Notes: generated from the letters alone by a model not told the origin. 19,919 bases of DNA from JBEKHI01 sp050012355 (GCA_050012355.1 JBEKHI010000130.1:1-19919), one strand, 5' to 3'; positions 1 to 7,857 are shown, numbered from the stretch's first letter. Program-made: numbers and translations.

Positions 1-1581
1 GAGGCGTTCCAGGCCAGCTCAGCCTCGACGACTGGCCATTCCTGATCCACGAACGCCGTGTCGCCGGTATAGAGGTAGTACGAGCCCAGGCCGAGCACCC
101 AGTAGATGGAATACGAGGCAGAATACGTCCCCGTCGTGCCGCTCTCGTCAGCACCAGTGTGCAACGGATCCTGCGGCGGCACGTCACCAGTGACGAACCC
201 GCTAGACAGCTGATAGCTGCCCAGCAGTTCCAGCGCGCCCTTCAGGTACTGCGTCTGGTCCGTCGAGTAGTAATCAGTCGGTCCCTCGACATTCATGTCA
301 CCGACCCAGACCGCCCGGTCACGCTTGGCACCGTCCACGATCGAGGCCACGCTATTGGTACCGGGCACCGCGAAGTCAGACAGGTCCGAGGTGGCGTCCA
401 GCGGGCTACTGAACAAGGTGGCACCCGAACTGCTAGTCACGCTCAGGTCACTGAAATCGGCCTCCTCGCCGTCGTCCTCGCGGAAACCCACCGTCCCGGT
501 CGGGTACGCGGTCGTCCCCGAGGGGAACGACGACGAGTTGAGGCTGGCGATCTGCTCGCCGTCCAGCGAGACCGTGATAGTCGTGCCGGACACCGCCGTA
601 GAAACCGTGTACCACGTATCCGGCAGCAATTTCGAGCTGAGGGCCACGCTGCCCACGCTGATATAGCTACCGTCGACCAGGTCAAGTTCCTGCAACGTGT
701 CAGGGGTGCCCACGGTGTCGTTATCGGCGTTCAGGATGAAGACGTAGCCGTCATTGACATCCTGGCCGCGGACCACCCAGCCAGCCTGGTTGTCGACGAT
801 CTGCGTTTCGAAGGTGTCGGTGTAGTCGGTCCACGAACTGCCCTCATCGAGCACGCCCACGCCGCCGCCGTCCGCGTCCATGACACCGTTCTGGATGGTC
901 CAGTCGCCTGGCAGCGAATCCGCCGGGACCGAGTCGATCTGGGCGGTGTAGGCGCTGTCGGCCCAGATCTGGTTCAGCTCGCTGTTGCTGGACACGAAAT
1001 AGCCTTGGTAGGCGCTGCGATCGGCGATGTAGTTGATGCCCGCGGCGCTCAGTGTAGCTGTCGTAACGCGAAGAATCACCTTCGGCCCATGGGGTCGAGC
1101 CGTCCCCGTCGGCGGATACGTAGTTCAGGCCCTCGCTGTACCCGGCCTTCAGCACCGGCGAACCCGACTCGGCCGAGACGTCGAAGTACGGCAGTCCGCC
1201 GACGTCCTTGCCGTAATCGAGCACGATGGTCGGCGTCGATCCGCCCGAGGTCAGGGTCAGCGTCGCCGTACCCGAGCCACCGCACACCAGGTTCTGCGCG
1301 CCGGTCACGGTGCCCGACGTGGCCTCGATCGCAACCGGGCACACCGTCGAGCTGGACGGGGTCTCGACGTAACTCTGCCAGTCGGGGTTGGAAGGCCATG
1401 ACGTGTTTATGGTCGCCGCTACGGTCGCCTCAGGCGCGCTGGCCGCCGCGGGTCCGGACGCCAGAGCCCACGCCAGCAGCGCCGCGACGCAGCCGAGAGC
1501 GGTCGTCACTCGCGGCCTCCAGCGGCGGCGAACCGCCGGGCGTGGTCGCAGATAATGGCGAATCCGGCGAGAGCTGGACAT
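1..1581 (-). pseudogene. Secreted GH78 alpha-L-rhamnosidase-like protein, frameshifted, C-terminus beyond window
   Basis: The ATG at 1581 follows GAGGAG six bases upstream and opens a signal peptide with an arginine-rich start, a hydrophobic core and an AxA-type site. The first frame is coding-like to about 1053 (ending near GDSSRYDSYT) and then becomes arginine-rich nonsense. Coding resumes from 1052 in another frame (LSAAGINYIADRSAYQGYF) and stays open to base 1. This second part holds a LamG-like jelly-roll stretch (about 930-430) and then GAKRDRAVWVGD (about 330-295), the entry motif of the GH78 alpha/alpha-barrel. From memory of the family, the segment normally found between the RYDxYT and SAxGI stretches (a GGERYExxTL region) appears to be absent, so a deletion that also shifted frame fits better than a one-base error. 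The intact enzyme would release L-rhamnose from plant or microbial glycans outside the cell. Family is fairly sure; the broken state is clear in this sequence, but a sequencing error is not formally excluded. Confidence 0.82.
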
Positions 1582-1592
1582 TCGTGCTCCTC

Positions 1593-1618
1593 ATTGATGC
1601 GAGAGTGCTTACATCAAT
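1593..1618. promoter_or_regulatory. Inverted repeat upstream of the GH78-like gene
   Basis: ATTGATG (1593-1599) and CATCAAT (1612-1618) form perfect 7-base arms separated by 12 bases. They lie 11 to 37 bases upstream of the minus-strand start at 1581, overlapping its leader and next to the GAGGAG ribosome site. This could be an operator or a leader hairpin. No convincing -35/-10 pair was found nearby. Confidence 0.3.
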
Positions 1619-1675
1619 ACCGGAAGTCACTGGTGGTTCACTGGCGGAACGCTGGCACCCTAGTTACTGCAGAAC

Positions 1676-1816
1676 CTCGCAGCGATAGCCGACGAACTCT
1701 TGGCGCTGGACCGCGACGGCACCCGCATCGCCCGCGTGTTACGCCGCACCTATGACATGCTGCTCAACGGCAAAGACACCGGCCGGTACCGCTGGGATCA
1801 ACTGCACAAGACGGAA
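1676..1816 (+). pseudogene. Relic of a NaeI-family endonuclease 5' region (fragment A)
   Basis: These 141 bases encode 47 residues, from LAAIADELLALD to WDQLHKTE, and align without gaps to residues 12-58 of the intact endonuclease at 12626-13561. I count 13 base differences (128/141 identical) but only one amino-acid change (Ile for Val). Substitutions are therefore almost all synonymous, meaning the ancestor was under selection as a protein after it diverged from the neighbouring gene. Homology starts abruptly after a TAG at 1661 and ends abruptly at 1816, just before the catalytic residues. The frame then runs through unrelated sequence to a stop at 1889-1891. It has no start codon or ribosome site of its own, so it cannot make an active nuclease. 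Confidence 0.88.
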
Positions 1817-1890
1817 AATCTAAATCCCGATAGCGGACTAGCAGGTCAGAACGGTGCGGTGTCACCGCACCACACCGCCGCGACGCGCTA

Positions 1891-2130
1891 GCCTCCACTA
1901 GGTCTGCCAGTCCGCAGCGCACGCAAGCTGCCAGACGAATCGCCCGCCTGACGGTGGAGACGCCGGAAACCGTGATCGCGCGCGCCCAGTGGGCCCTTCC
2001 TCGCGTGCCGGCCGACCGGCTGATCCTCGCCGGGCTGCGGCGTGAAATATCACCGCCACAGGACGTCGCCTTCGACAAGTTGACCGCCATGACGGAAGCC
2101 GCCGCACGGCTGCGCGCCGAACTGGCATGA
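1891..2130 (+). pseudogene. Unrecognised C-terminal coding fragment
   Basis: An 80-codon stretch ending in TGA at 2128-2130 reads as a plausible soluble helical protein (VIARAQWALPRVPADRLIL, then AFDKLTAMTEAAARLRAELA) with strong GC in third positions. The frame is open from 1834, but the part before about 1891 is not convincing and has no ATG. A GTG at 1954 could start a 58-residue product but has no good ribosome site. An ATG at 2127 overlaps the stop in ATGA form and starts a short, compositionally odd frame ending near 2307, as if a translationally coupled partner had been truncated. I do not recognise the family. The best reading is the tail of a small gene whose front was lost when fragment A was placed next to it. 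Confidence 0.35.
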
Positions 2131-2530
2131 GCACCGTACAGCCCCGAACCCGCCGCACGCCCATTAAAAAAACATCGTTGTACATAACGACGGGAGCCGC
2201 TCGCTCAATGACACGGTGCTGTAAAACCGATCTGAACAACCGGAAGATTCTTGGAAAACTGGTCTCCGCCACTCTCGGTGAAATTGCGCCAGCAGGGGAA
2301 AGATAGCCCGCTGGCTCATACCAGGCAGAACCAGTGACCGCATCCCGCAACGAAAGCCTCCACGAGCACGAGGATTTACGACCCGCATGAATACTTGACG
2401 AAAAGCCGACCGCGACGTGGTCTGTTCATGTATCACCATTCGGGGAGTGGCCCCGCGCGGCACCGAGAAATCGCAGATGACATTTCGCGAGTCAGCGACG
2501 CGGCGCCACTACCCGGTGAAAGGAGCGGAC
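2131..2530. other. 400-base intergenic region, no supported gene
   Basis: This stretch is lower in GC than its surroundings (runs such as CCATTAAAAAAACATCG near 2160). It contains only short frames without ribosome sites. It ends with the ribosome site of the propeller gene (GAAAGGAG at 2517-2524). A TTGACG at 2395-2400 is not followed by a good -10 at normal spacing, so no promoter is called. Confidence 0.5.
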
Positions 2531-3712
2531 ATGCTTATCTCCAAGATCGGCGCCGGGGTCGCGATCAGCGCGGCCTTGATCCTCATCGCCGGCAACGCGC
2601 AGGCGCAAGGCACCTGGACCATCGTCACGGCGCCTCCGACCGGACAGAACGGTGTCCTCGAGGGCGTCACCTCAACCTCCGACACCAACGCCTGGGCCGT
2701 CGGCTACTCGAACGCGGCAGCCAACGGCCTGGGCGCGGAACCAGTGATCGACCAATGGAACGGCACCGCTTGGTCACAGGTGACCGCGCCGCCCACCGGT
2801 TACAGCACGAACGTCCTCGCCGATACCAGCGCTAGCAGTACCTCGGACGCCTGGGCCGTGGGCTGGTCCGAACCGGAACGCTACACGTTCCACCCGCTGG
2901 CCATGCACTGGAACGGCACGGCCTGGTCCGACACGACCAGTTTCACCGCCGCATTGGAGGGCCAGATCGCCGACGGCGTGGCGGACATCAGCAGCACCGA
3001 CGCCTACGCCATCGGCGGTGGCCTCGGCAGCGCCGACGAAGGCGAAGTCGCGCAGTGGAATGGCACGACCTGGACCCGGCTCACCGTGCCACTGCCGCAA
3101 AACGACAACCTCGCCAGCAACCTAACCGGGATCTCCGCGGACAGCGCGGACGACGTGTGGATCGTCGGGACCTACGAGTTGGAGGTCACCTCGAGCGACT
3201 ACGCCGATGAAACCTACTCGCTGCACTGGAACGGCAGTTCCTGGAGCATCATCTCGATGCCGCTCGAGCCCGGCACCAACCCGAACTTTGAGTACGTATT
3301 CGACTCCGTCCACGCGATCAGCCCGACCAACGTGTGGGCGGTTGGTCAGGCCGTCAACGTCGCCGAGCCCAGCAGCGCCACGACCCTGATCGAGCACTGG
3401 AACGGGACGGCCTGGAGCATCGTCGCCAGCCCGTCGGTCGGCACCGGCGACAACCTGACCGGGGTGACCGCCAGCAGCGCGACCGACGTGTGGGCGGTGG
3501 GTTACGACACACCCTCCGGTTCGTCCACCGCGCAGACACTGACCCTGAACTGGAACGGGACAGCGTGGAGCACGGTCGCCAGTCCCAACGCGAGCACAGG
3601 CTCCAGCCTGCTGACTTCGGTGGCCACGGCACCAGGCGCGGCGATCATCCAAGCCGTCGGGTACAGCGGCACCTCCGGCGCCTTCAACCCGCTCGCCATG
3701 CAGAACGGCTAG
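2531..3712 (+). CDS. Secreted seven-repeat beta-propeller-like protein
   Basis: The product has 393 residues. The ATG at 2531 is chosen because GAAAGGAG lies six bases upstream and it opens directly into a signal peptide (MLISKIGAGVAISAALILIA, then GNAQAQ); the frame upstream is not coding-like. The mature protein consists of about seven repeats of 45-60 residues, each with an S-x-D/N-x-W-A-V-G-type strand followed by a WNGTxWS strand. The VG motifs are NAWAVGYS, DAWAVGWS, DAYAIGGG, DVWIVGTY, NVWAVGQA, DVWAVGYD and IIQAVGYS. Six WNGT/WNGS copies follow an initial QGTWTIV, so first and last strands may close a seven-bladed propeller. No catalytic motif, membrane anchor or sorting signal is visible. 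The role is unknown; a secreted binding or scaffold protein is likely. It is transcribed alone, with a terminator 54 bases after the stop. Confidence 0.88.
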   Translation: MLISKIGAGVAISAALILIAGNAQAQGTWTIVTAPPTGQNGVLEGVTSTSDTNAWAVGYSNAAANGLGAEPVIDQWNGTAWSQVTAPPTGYSTNVLADTSASSTSDAWAVGWSEPERYTFHPLAMHWNGTAWSDTTSFTAALEGQIADGVADISSTDAYAIGGGLGSADEGEVAQWNGTTWTRLTVPLPQNDNLASNLTGISADSADDVWIVGTYELEVTSSDYADETYSLHWNGSSWSIISMPLEPGTNPNFEYVFDSVHAISPTNVWAVGQAVNVAEPSSATTLIEHWNGTAWSIVASPSVGTGDNLTGVTASSATDVWAVGYDTPSGSSTAQTLTLNWNGTAWSTVASPNASTGSSLLTSVATAPGAAIIQAVGYSGTSGAFNPLAMQNG

Positions 3713-3765
3713 CGTCTCGGGCCCGGAGATCCTAGGCCGACTTACGGTGCGGGAGTCCGACCATA

Positions 3766-3794
3766 GGATGAGGTCCGCAGCGCGGACCTCATCC
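3766..3794. terminator. Strong hairpin terminator after the propeller gene
   Basis: A perfect 13-base-pair stem, GGATGAGGTCCGC (3766-3778) with GCGGACCTCATCC (3782-3794), closes a three-base loop. It has no T tract, as is common in high-GC actinobacteria. It lies 54 bases past the stop at 3712 and directly before fragment B. Confidence 0.75.
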
Positions 3795-3809
3795 TCTCGG
3801 CGGTACGCG

Positions 3810-3851
3810 ACCCAGTTCCCCTTCCCGCCCGACCCGGAACTCGCGGCCGTC
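3810..3851 (+). pseudogene. Relic of a NaeI-family endonuclease N-terminus (fragment B)
   Basis: The 14 codons ACC to GTC encode TQFPFPPDPELAAV, against TQLPLAPDPELAAV at residues 2-15 of the intact endonuclease (11/14 identical, ungapped). The codon before it is GCG where the intact gene has its GTG start, so the start has been lost. Homology stops after the valine, and AAC TAA follows. About nine of 42 bases differ, so this copy is more diverged than fragment A. The stretch is short, but it matches the extreme N-terminus in the same order and strand as the other fragments. Confidence 0.68.
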
Positions 3852-3867
3852 AACTAATGTGCCATGC

Positions 3868-4284
3868 ATGGCTTCTTTCAATGACACGGTGATCGAAAAC
3901 TTTAGGGTCAACGCCGGTGTGCTCGGCGGTCACTGGGAGGGCAAGACGACCCTCCTGCTGCACGTCCCCGGCCGCAAGTCGGGCAGGGAGTTCGTCAACC
4001 CGCTTGTCGCGGCACCGTACGGCGAGTCGTACATCGTGTGTGGCAGCGGAGGCGGCGCGCCCGAGGATCCGCAGTGGGTTGCTAACTTGGAAGCCCTCGA
4101 CGGCCCGGTCACCATCGAACTCGGCCCGGACACTGTGCAGGCCGACCACCGACTGGTCCGCCCCGAGCGGGACGACGATTGGCAGCAGCTGTACGGCGTG
4201 TGGCGCACGTACTGGCCGGATGCCGCCGAGTACGAGAAGAAGACTGACCGGAAGTTTCCGGTTGCCCTGATTACCGTACGCTGA
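3868..4284 (+). CDS. Deazaflavin (F420)-dependent nitroreductase-family protein, Ddn-like
   Basis: A 138-residue protein of the Ddn/DUF385 split-barrel family, whose members use reduced coenzyme F420 to reduce quinones, nitro compounds or other electrophiles. Visible features are the N-terminal FNDTVIENFR helix, the WEGKTTLLLH strand followed by GRKSGREFVNPL (the Lys-Ser-Gly loop binds the F420 phosphate in relatives), and the NLEA...VTIELG and YWPDAAEYEKKT segments. The length is typical. The ATG at 3868 is chosen because MASFNDTV is the usual beginning; a GTG at 3859 would add three residues. No ribosome site is seen, and the bases just upstream are fragment B, so the original control region may have been replaced and the transcript may be leaderless. 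The substrate is unknown. Confidence 0.86.
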   Translation: MASFNDTVIENFRVNAGVLGGHWEGKTTLLLHVPGRKSGREFVNPLVAAPYGESYIVCGSGGGAPEDPQWVANLEALDGPVTIELGPDTVQADHRLVRPERDDDWQQLYGVWRTYWPDAAEYEKKTDRKFPVALITVR

Positions 4285-4401
4285 CGTCATTCTTCAGCTC
4301 CGCCGGCGGACCGACTACAGGCAGGTGGCCTACCGTGCACCGGACGTCCTGGCCAGCCCGCGCATGAAACCTCGGGAAGCGGGCAGCGCCGTGCGGGCAA
4401 C

Positions 4402-4416
4402 CTGGGTTTTACCCAG
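4402..4416 (-). terminator. Weak hairpin after the permease gene
   Basis: CTGGGT and ACCCAG form a six-base-pair stem with a three-base loop, 7 bases beyond the permease stop at 4424. It is small and lacks a T tract on the minus strand, so it is only a candidate. Confidence 0.35.
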
Positions 4417-4423
4417 ATCGCCC

Positions 4424-5884
4424 TCAGGCATCAACGACGCTGGTGGTGACGACCTCGCGCTGCTCGTGGGCGGCGAGGGACTGGTCCAGGTCAGCCTCGA
4501 TCTCGGCGAGGATGCCGCGGTGACGGCGGCTGAGGATGTACAGCCAGGCGGCCCCAATGACTATGTAGGCGGCGAAGACATACGGGAAGATGTTCACCGG
4601 GAATGGCGGCACCGGGTAGAAGCTGCCGATCGTCGGCACCAGCAGGCACAGGCACGCGATCACGGCGATGACCACGTGACGGGCGCGCAGTTCGCCGCGC
4701 CGGTGCAGATACACCGGCGCCGCGATCGTGATCAGGAAGTAGGCGAGCAGGAAGCCGAAGGCGGCGAGGGTGCCCGCGTCGCCGAAGGTGGTCAGCGGGT
4801 TGGTGACGATCTCGAGCACCGTCGGGATGGCGAACATGATCACTGCGTAGACGGTGATCGCGACATACGGGGTGCCGTTCTTCGGGTGCGCCTGGCCCAA
4901 GTGGCGCGGGAGCACCATGTGCTCGCCCATCGGGAACATGATCCGCGCGCCCGCGTTCAGGCAAGACAGCGAGAGCCCGAAGAAGCTAATCATCGCGCAC
5001 AGCGAGATCGGGGCCTTGAAGAAGGTGACGTTATAGAGGCTGGCAAGAACGTTGAGGGGCGCGGCGATCGAACCGAGTGGCGTCCCGTAGTTACGCGTGC
5101 CGTAAACCTCGACGTAGGCCAGGATCACCATGAAGAGCCCGGTGAGGATCAGGCTCCAGATAACCGCGCGCGGAACGTTGCGCAGCGGGTTCTTCGCTTC
5201 ACTGCCGAGCGCCGTGGCGCTCTCGAAGCCGACCAGGCTGAAGATGCAGGCGACAACCGCCAGGCTCATCCCGTGTATGCCGACGCCCTTGAGTTCCAGT
5301 TGGGAGGTATCGATGTGAATGCCGTGGGAGAACAGCACGACCGCGGCCAGGCTCAGGATGCACACCACGGAGATCCCCTCGAGCGCGAGCGTGAGCAGCG
5401 AGGAGATCCTGATGTCCTTGTACGCGATGTACCAGCACGTCACGGCGCTGATCGCGAAGAAGATATCAGGCGGCACGGTGCCGGAAAACCCGAGCGCGTC
5501 GAGGAACTGCTGGAAGAATATGGCGAACCCGGTCAGTCCTGCGGTCCCAATGAACAGGTAGCACCACAGCAGTGTCCAGCCGGAGACTACCCCGCTCGCC
5601 GGGCCGAGGCCACGCGCCGTATACGTGTACATCGCTCCCGGCGCGGCCGACCGGCGGGCGAACTGGTTAAGGCAGGAGACGACAAAAAGGAGCATCACCG
5701 TCCCGAATAGATATGCCAGCCAGGTGCCCTGGCCGGCGTTGGAAAATGCTAGCGGAATGATGAGGACTGCGGTCATCGTCGGTGAGATCACAGCCACCGA
5801 CTGGCCAAGAACAGCCGGAAACGCGAGCGCGCCAGTACGCAGGCTTGTTTTTTCCCGGGCAGCATTAACTTGAGCGACGGCCAT
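4424..5884 (-). CDS. APC-superfamily amino-acid permease
   Basis: A 486-residue integral membrane protein with about 12 hydrophobic helices, the size and layout of amino acid-polyamine-cation transporters. Helix 1 holds the unwound substrate-binding pattern AVLGQSVAVISPTMTAVLII. Further signs are GAMYTYTARGLGPASGVVSGW around helix 3 and GFESATALGSEAKNPLRNVP at the helix 6 loop, typical of the family. The start at 5884 (MAVAQVNAAREK) is preferred over the upstream ATG at 6013 because GGAAGGGACC lies just before it and the upstream 43 residues are not family-like. The C-terminus is cytoplasmic and hydrophilic (RRHRGILAEIEADLDQSL). It probably imports an amino acid or amine, but the substrate cannot be read from sequence. 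It follows the MOSC gene by 145 bases on the same strand. Confidence 0.9.
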   Translation of the reverse strand: MAVAQVNAAREKTSLRTGALAFPAVLGQSVAVISPTMTAVLIIPLAFSNAGQGTWLAYLFGTVMLLFVVSCLNQFARRSAAPGAMYTYTARGLGPASGVVSGWTLLWCYLFIGTAGLTGFAIFFQQFLDALGFSGTVPPDIFFAISAVTCWYIAYKDIRISSLLTLALEGISVVCILSLAAVVLFSHGIHIDTSQLELKGVGIHGMSLAVVACIFSLVGFESATALGSEAKNPLRNVPRAVIWSLILTGLFMVILAYVEVYGTRNYGTPLGSIAAPLNVLASLYNVTFFKAPISLCAMISFFGLSLSCLNAGARIMFPMGEHMVLPRHLGQAHPKNGTPYVAITVYAVIMFAIPTVLEIVTNPLTTFGDAGTLAAFGFLLAYFLITIAAPVYLHRRGELRARHVVIAVIACLCLLVPTIGSFYPVPPFPVNIFPYVFAAYIVIGAAWLYILSRRHRGILAEIEADLDQSLAAHEQREVVTTSVVDA

Positions 5885-5996
5885 CTGCCAGGTCCCTTCC
5901 TCGCGCGGAAACTCGGGAGGGAAATCCAACTCCCCCAACGATTTTGCGCAGCGAATTATGTGAGCGACAAGGCATCGGGTGTTAAGTCTGGGGCAA

Positions 5997-6011
5997 GCCG
6001 CGTTACGCGGC
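5997..6011 (-). terminator. Hairpin between the MOSC and permease genes
   Basis: GCCGCG and CGCGGC form a perfect six-base-pair stem with loop TTA, about 20 bases downstream of the MOSC stop on the minus strand. A weak terminator or leader structure is possible. It suggests that MOSC and the permease may be separate units. Confidence 0.4.
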
Positions 6012-6029
6012 AATCAAGTAAGTCGGAAA

Positions 6030-6893
6030 TTACATTTCAGGCAAGTATCCTGGCGTGTATTCCGTGATCTCTACCGGGTCACCGACCCGGATCAGGCCGC
6101 GGGAGTCGGGGATGATGTTCTGCCCGAAGACCAGGGACTTGCCGAACCGGCGCCTGGCGGCGAGCATCTTCAGCGGCTGCGTGCCGCGCTCACCAGTGAT
6201 CTGGTCGGTGGTAGTGACGACGCACCGGCCACAGGGCCTGGCGACGCGGAAGGACACCGAGCCGATCCTGACCCGTCGCCAGCGATCCTCGGCCCACGGC
6301 TCGGAACCGGCCACGACCACGTTCGGCCGGAACCGGTTCATCGGGACCGGCCGCTCACCCGCAGCGATCAGCCACTCGCCGAGTTGGTCAAGCGACCCGG
6401 TGCTTGTGAGCAGCAGCGGGTACCCATCCGCGAAACTCACCACATCGCCTTCCGCGCCGAATTCCGGATCCACCGCCCGCCGAGTCGGGTCGTCCAGGTA
6501 GACCAGCTGGACCGGCTCACCCAGGTAGGCCGAGAACCAGGTGTCCGCCTCCGGGCCGGCCGCAGCGGCCAGCACCGTAGACCGCCACACGGTCACCTTG
6601 AGCATCTCAGCAGACGGCCCTGGCACGGCGACCCGCAACGGCGCGTAGCCCTCCGACGACACGGCGATGCCCGCGTCGGGATCATAGTTGACCACGAGAC
6701 GCGCTAGCGCGGCGTGCTCCCGCTGGCTCATGAACCGGAAGTCCGCGTCGACGAGCAGCCAGCGGCGGTCGCCCGCTAGCCCCCACGGCTCGACCAGGGA
6801 ACTCGGCAGGTCCACCCCGCGGCCGCCCTTCAGCGGGTAGACGTGGATCGCAGCGAGGTGAGCAGGGGTACCTAGGCTGGTCATCGTCATCAC
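6030..6893 (-). CDS. MOSC-domain molybdoenzyme-like protein (YcbX/mARC type)
   Basis: A 287-residue protein with an N-terminal MOSC beta-barrel domain (residues about 10-125: HVYPLKGGRGVDL and GLAGDRRWLLVD) and a C-terminal MOSC domain (about 150-282). The C-terminal part contains MNRFRPNVVV (185-194) and RPCGRCVVTTTDQITG (219-234). This Cys-x-x-Cys stretch (C221, C224) is where YcbX and mARC proteins coordinate the molybdenum cofactor. Known relatives reduce N-hydroxylated compounds, taking electrons from a separate reductase; no ferredoxin domain or partner gene is seen here. The length matches stand-alone actinobacterial forms. The exact start is uncertain: ATG codons at 6893, 6890 and 6884 are all usable. 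The physiological substrate is unknown. Confidence 0.88.
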   Translation of the reverse strand: MMTMTSLGTPAHLAAIHVYPLKGGRGVDLPSSLVEPWGLAGDRRWLLVDADFRFMSQREHAALARLVVNYDPDAGIAVSSEGYAPLRVAVPGPSAEMLKVTVWRSTVLAAAAGPEADTWFSAYLGEPVQLVYLDDPTRRAVDPEFGAEGDVVSFADGYPLLLTSTGSLDQLGEWLIAAGERPVPMNRFRPNVVVAGSEPWAEDRWRRVRIGSVSFRVARPCGRCVVTTTDQITGERGTQPLKMLAARRRFGKSLVFGQNIIPDSRGLIRVGDPVEITEYTPGYLPEM

Positions 6894-7121
6894 CTCATCC
6901 CGTAAGGCTTGCAGGACGGCGATGTCTCGAAGCGGTGCCCGTATCTTGCGGTGATCTCTGACCGCAATAGTAAGGCACGCGCACGAGGTGGCCTATGGTG
7001 CCAGGAGGGGTCTTCGGTGGGCTGGCCTGGGTGATCTGCTCTATGAAGCGGATGGCTTGTGTGATGGTTCCACTGCGGGGGTGTCGGGCGGATGCCGCTC
7101 CGGTCCCCGTGGTAGCCCCGT
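6894..7121. other. Intergenic region with small inverted repeat
   Basis: No gene is supported. TTGCGGT (6946-6952) and ACCGCAA (6961-6967) are 7-base inverted arms 8 bases apart, upstream of the MOSC gene, and could be an operator. A 14-base perfect palindrome, CCCGTCTAGACGGG, covers 7117-7130 and includes the stop codon of the HxlR-type gene. Confidence 0.35.
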
Positions 7122-7775
7122 CTAGACGGGATGGACGACGGTGGCCACAGTGCTGATCAGTTGCCGGAATCGCTGGACTGGCCCGCTTTCGCCGGCGATG
7201 TCGATGTCACGGTCCGACCCGGCAAAGATGAAAGCGGTCAGGGCTTCGGTGGTCGCGGTGATCGTGACGTCGGCCGCTGCGGTCGGGGTCCTCGCGGTGA
7301 GCGACCAGTGGCGGCCATCGCTTTCGACCAGGTAATCCGCACCGTCGAGCCGGAAGTGCCAGCGGGCTGGTTCGCGGTCGTCGGCAGCGAGGTCGATGGC
7401 CTGGGTGGCGGCGCGGAGCAGGTGCTCGGCGTGCAGCGGCTCGCCAGGCTGGGGCCAGCGCCAGGCGTGCCGTAGCCCCCACCAGTTGAGCGCGTCGATG
7501 ACGGGTCCGAGGTCAGCTCCGTCCGGCGTCAGGCGATACCAGACCTCCCGCCGGCCCGGCTCGCGGTCGGCGGTGACGATCCCGGTGTCTTCGAGCTCGC
7601 GCAGGCGCTGGCTGAGCGTCTTGGGGGTGATCCCGCCGAGGCGGTCCATCAGGTCGGTGAACCTTTTGGCACCGGTGAGAAGGTCGCGGATCACCAGCAG
7701 GCTCCATCGGTCGCCGACGCGTTCCAGCGCGCGTGCGACCAGGCAGAAGTGGTCGTAGGTGCGCACGTTCCTCAT
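7122..7775 (-). CDS. HxlR-family winged-helix regulator with C-terminal SCP2-like domain
   Basis: A 217-residue protein. The ATG at 7775 is chosen because the bases just upstream contain GGAGGG; an in-frame ATG at 7787 would place this ribosome site inside the gene. The N-terminal 100 residues are a typical HxlR winged helix: YDHFCLVARALERVGDRWSL, then LVIRDLLTGAKRFTDLMDRL, ITPKTLSQRLRELEDTGIV and the wing REVWYRLTPDG. The rest (about 125-217, with HFRLDGADYLVESDG and TEALTAFIFAG) resembles the sterol-carrier-like domain found in long HxlR members and may bind a hydrophobic ligand. The first region includes Cys (YDHFC), which in some relatives senses redox or electrophile stress. The divergent arrangement and the operator-like repeats at 7803-7833 suggest that it controls itself and the adjacent membrane gene. 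Confidence 0.88.
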   Translation of the reverse strand: MRNVRTYDHFCLVARALERVGDRWSLLVIRDLLTGAKRFTDLMDRLGGITPKTLSQRLRELEDTGIVTADREPGRREVWYRLTPDGADLGPVIDALNWWGLRHAWRWPQPGEPLHAEHLLRAATQAIDLAADDREPARWHFRLDGADYLVESDGRHWSLTARTPTAAADVTITATTEALTAFIFAGSDRDIDIAGESGPVQRFRQLISTVATVVHPV

Positions 7776-7795
7776 CACGCCCTCCATATTACTAG

Positions 7796-7833
7796 TTGAC
7801 AGATACTATCTTTAAAATACTATCTTATAGATA
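7796..7833 (+). promoter_or_regulatory. Promoter and candidate HxlR operator in the divergent gap
   Basis: TTGACA (7796-7801) and TACTAT (7818-7823) form a sigma-70-like promoter with a 16-base spacer, aimed at the membrane gene at 7858. It is overlapped by a direct repeat of ATACTATCTT (7803-7812 and 7817-7826) and by a palindrome of TATCT and AGATA (7821-7833). The gap is strikingly AT-rich compared with both genes. A repressor bound here would block the promoter. Confidence 0.68.
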
Positions 7834-7857
7834 TCAAACTCGATCGGGGGAGGTCCC

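Noticed and set aside
159..1688. Long plus-strand frame of 509 codons opposite the GH78-like gene
   Set aside because: It is arginine-rich with no family motifs. The opposite strand carries a signal peptide, a LamG-like region and GH78 motifs.
2204..2226. Possible relic of the Ddn-like gene start (TCAATGACACGGTG shared with 3875-3890)
   Set aside because: A 14-base match between two sites is expected about once by chance in a window of this size, and the reading frame hits a stop at once.
2395..2423. Promoter for the propeller gene at TTGACG
   Set aside because: The hexamer at the correct spacing (TGGTCT) is a poor -10.
4325..5710. Long plus-strand frame of 461 codons opposite the permease
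   Set aside because: It is a highly charged, low-complexity shadow of a membrane protein gene; the minus strand encodes clear transmembrane helices.
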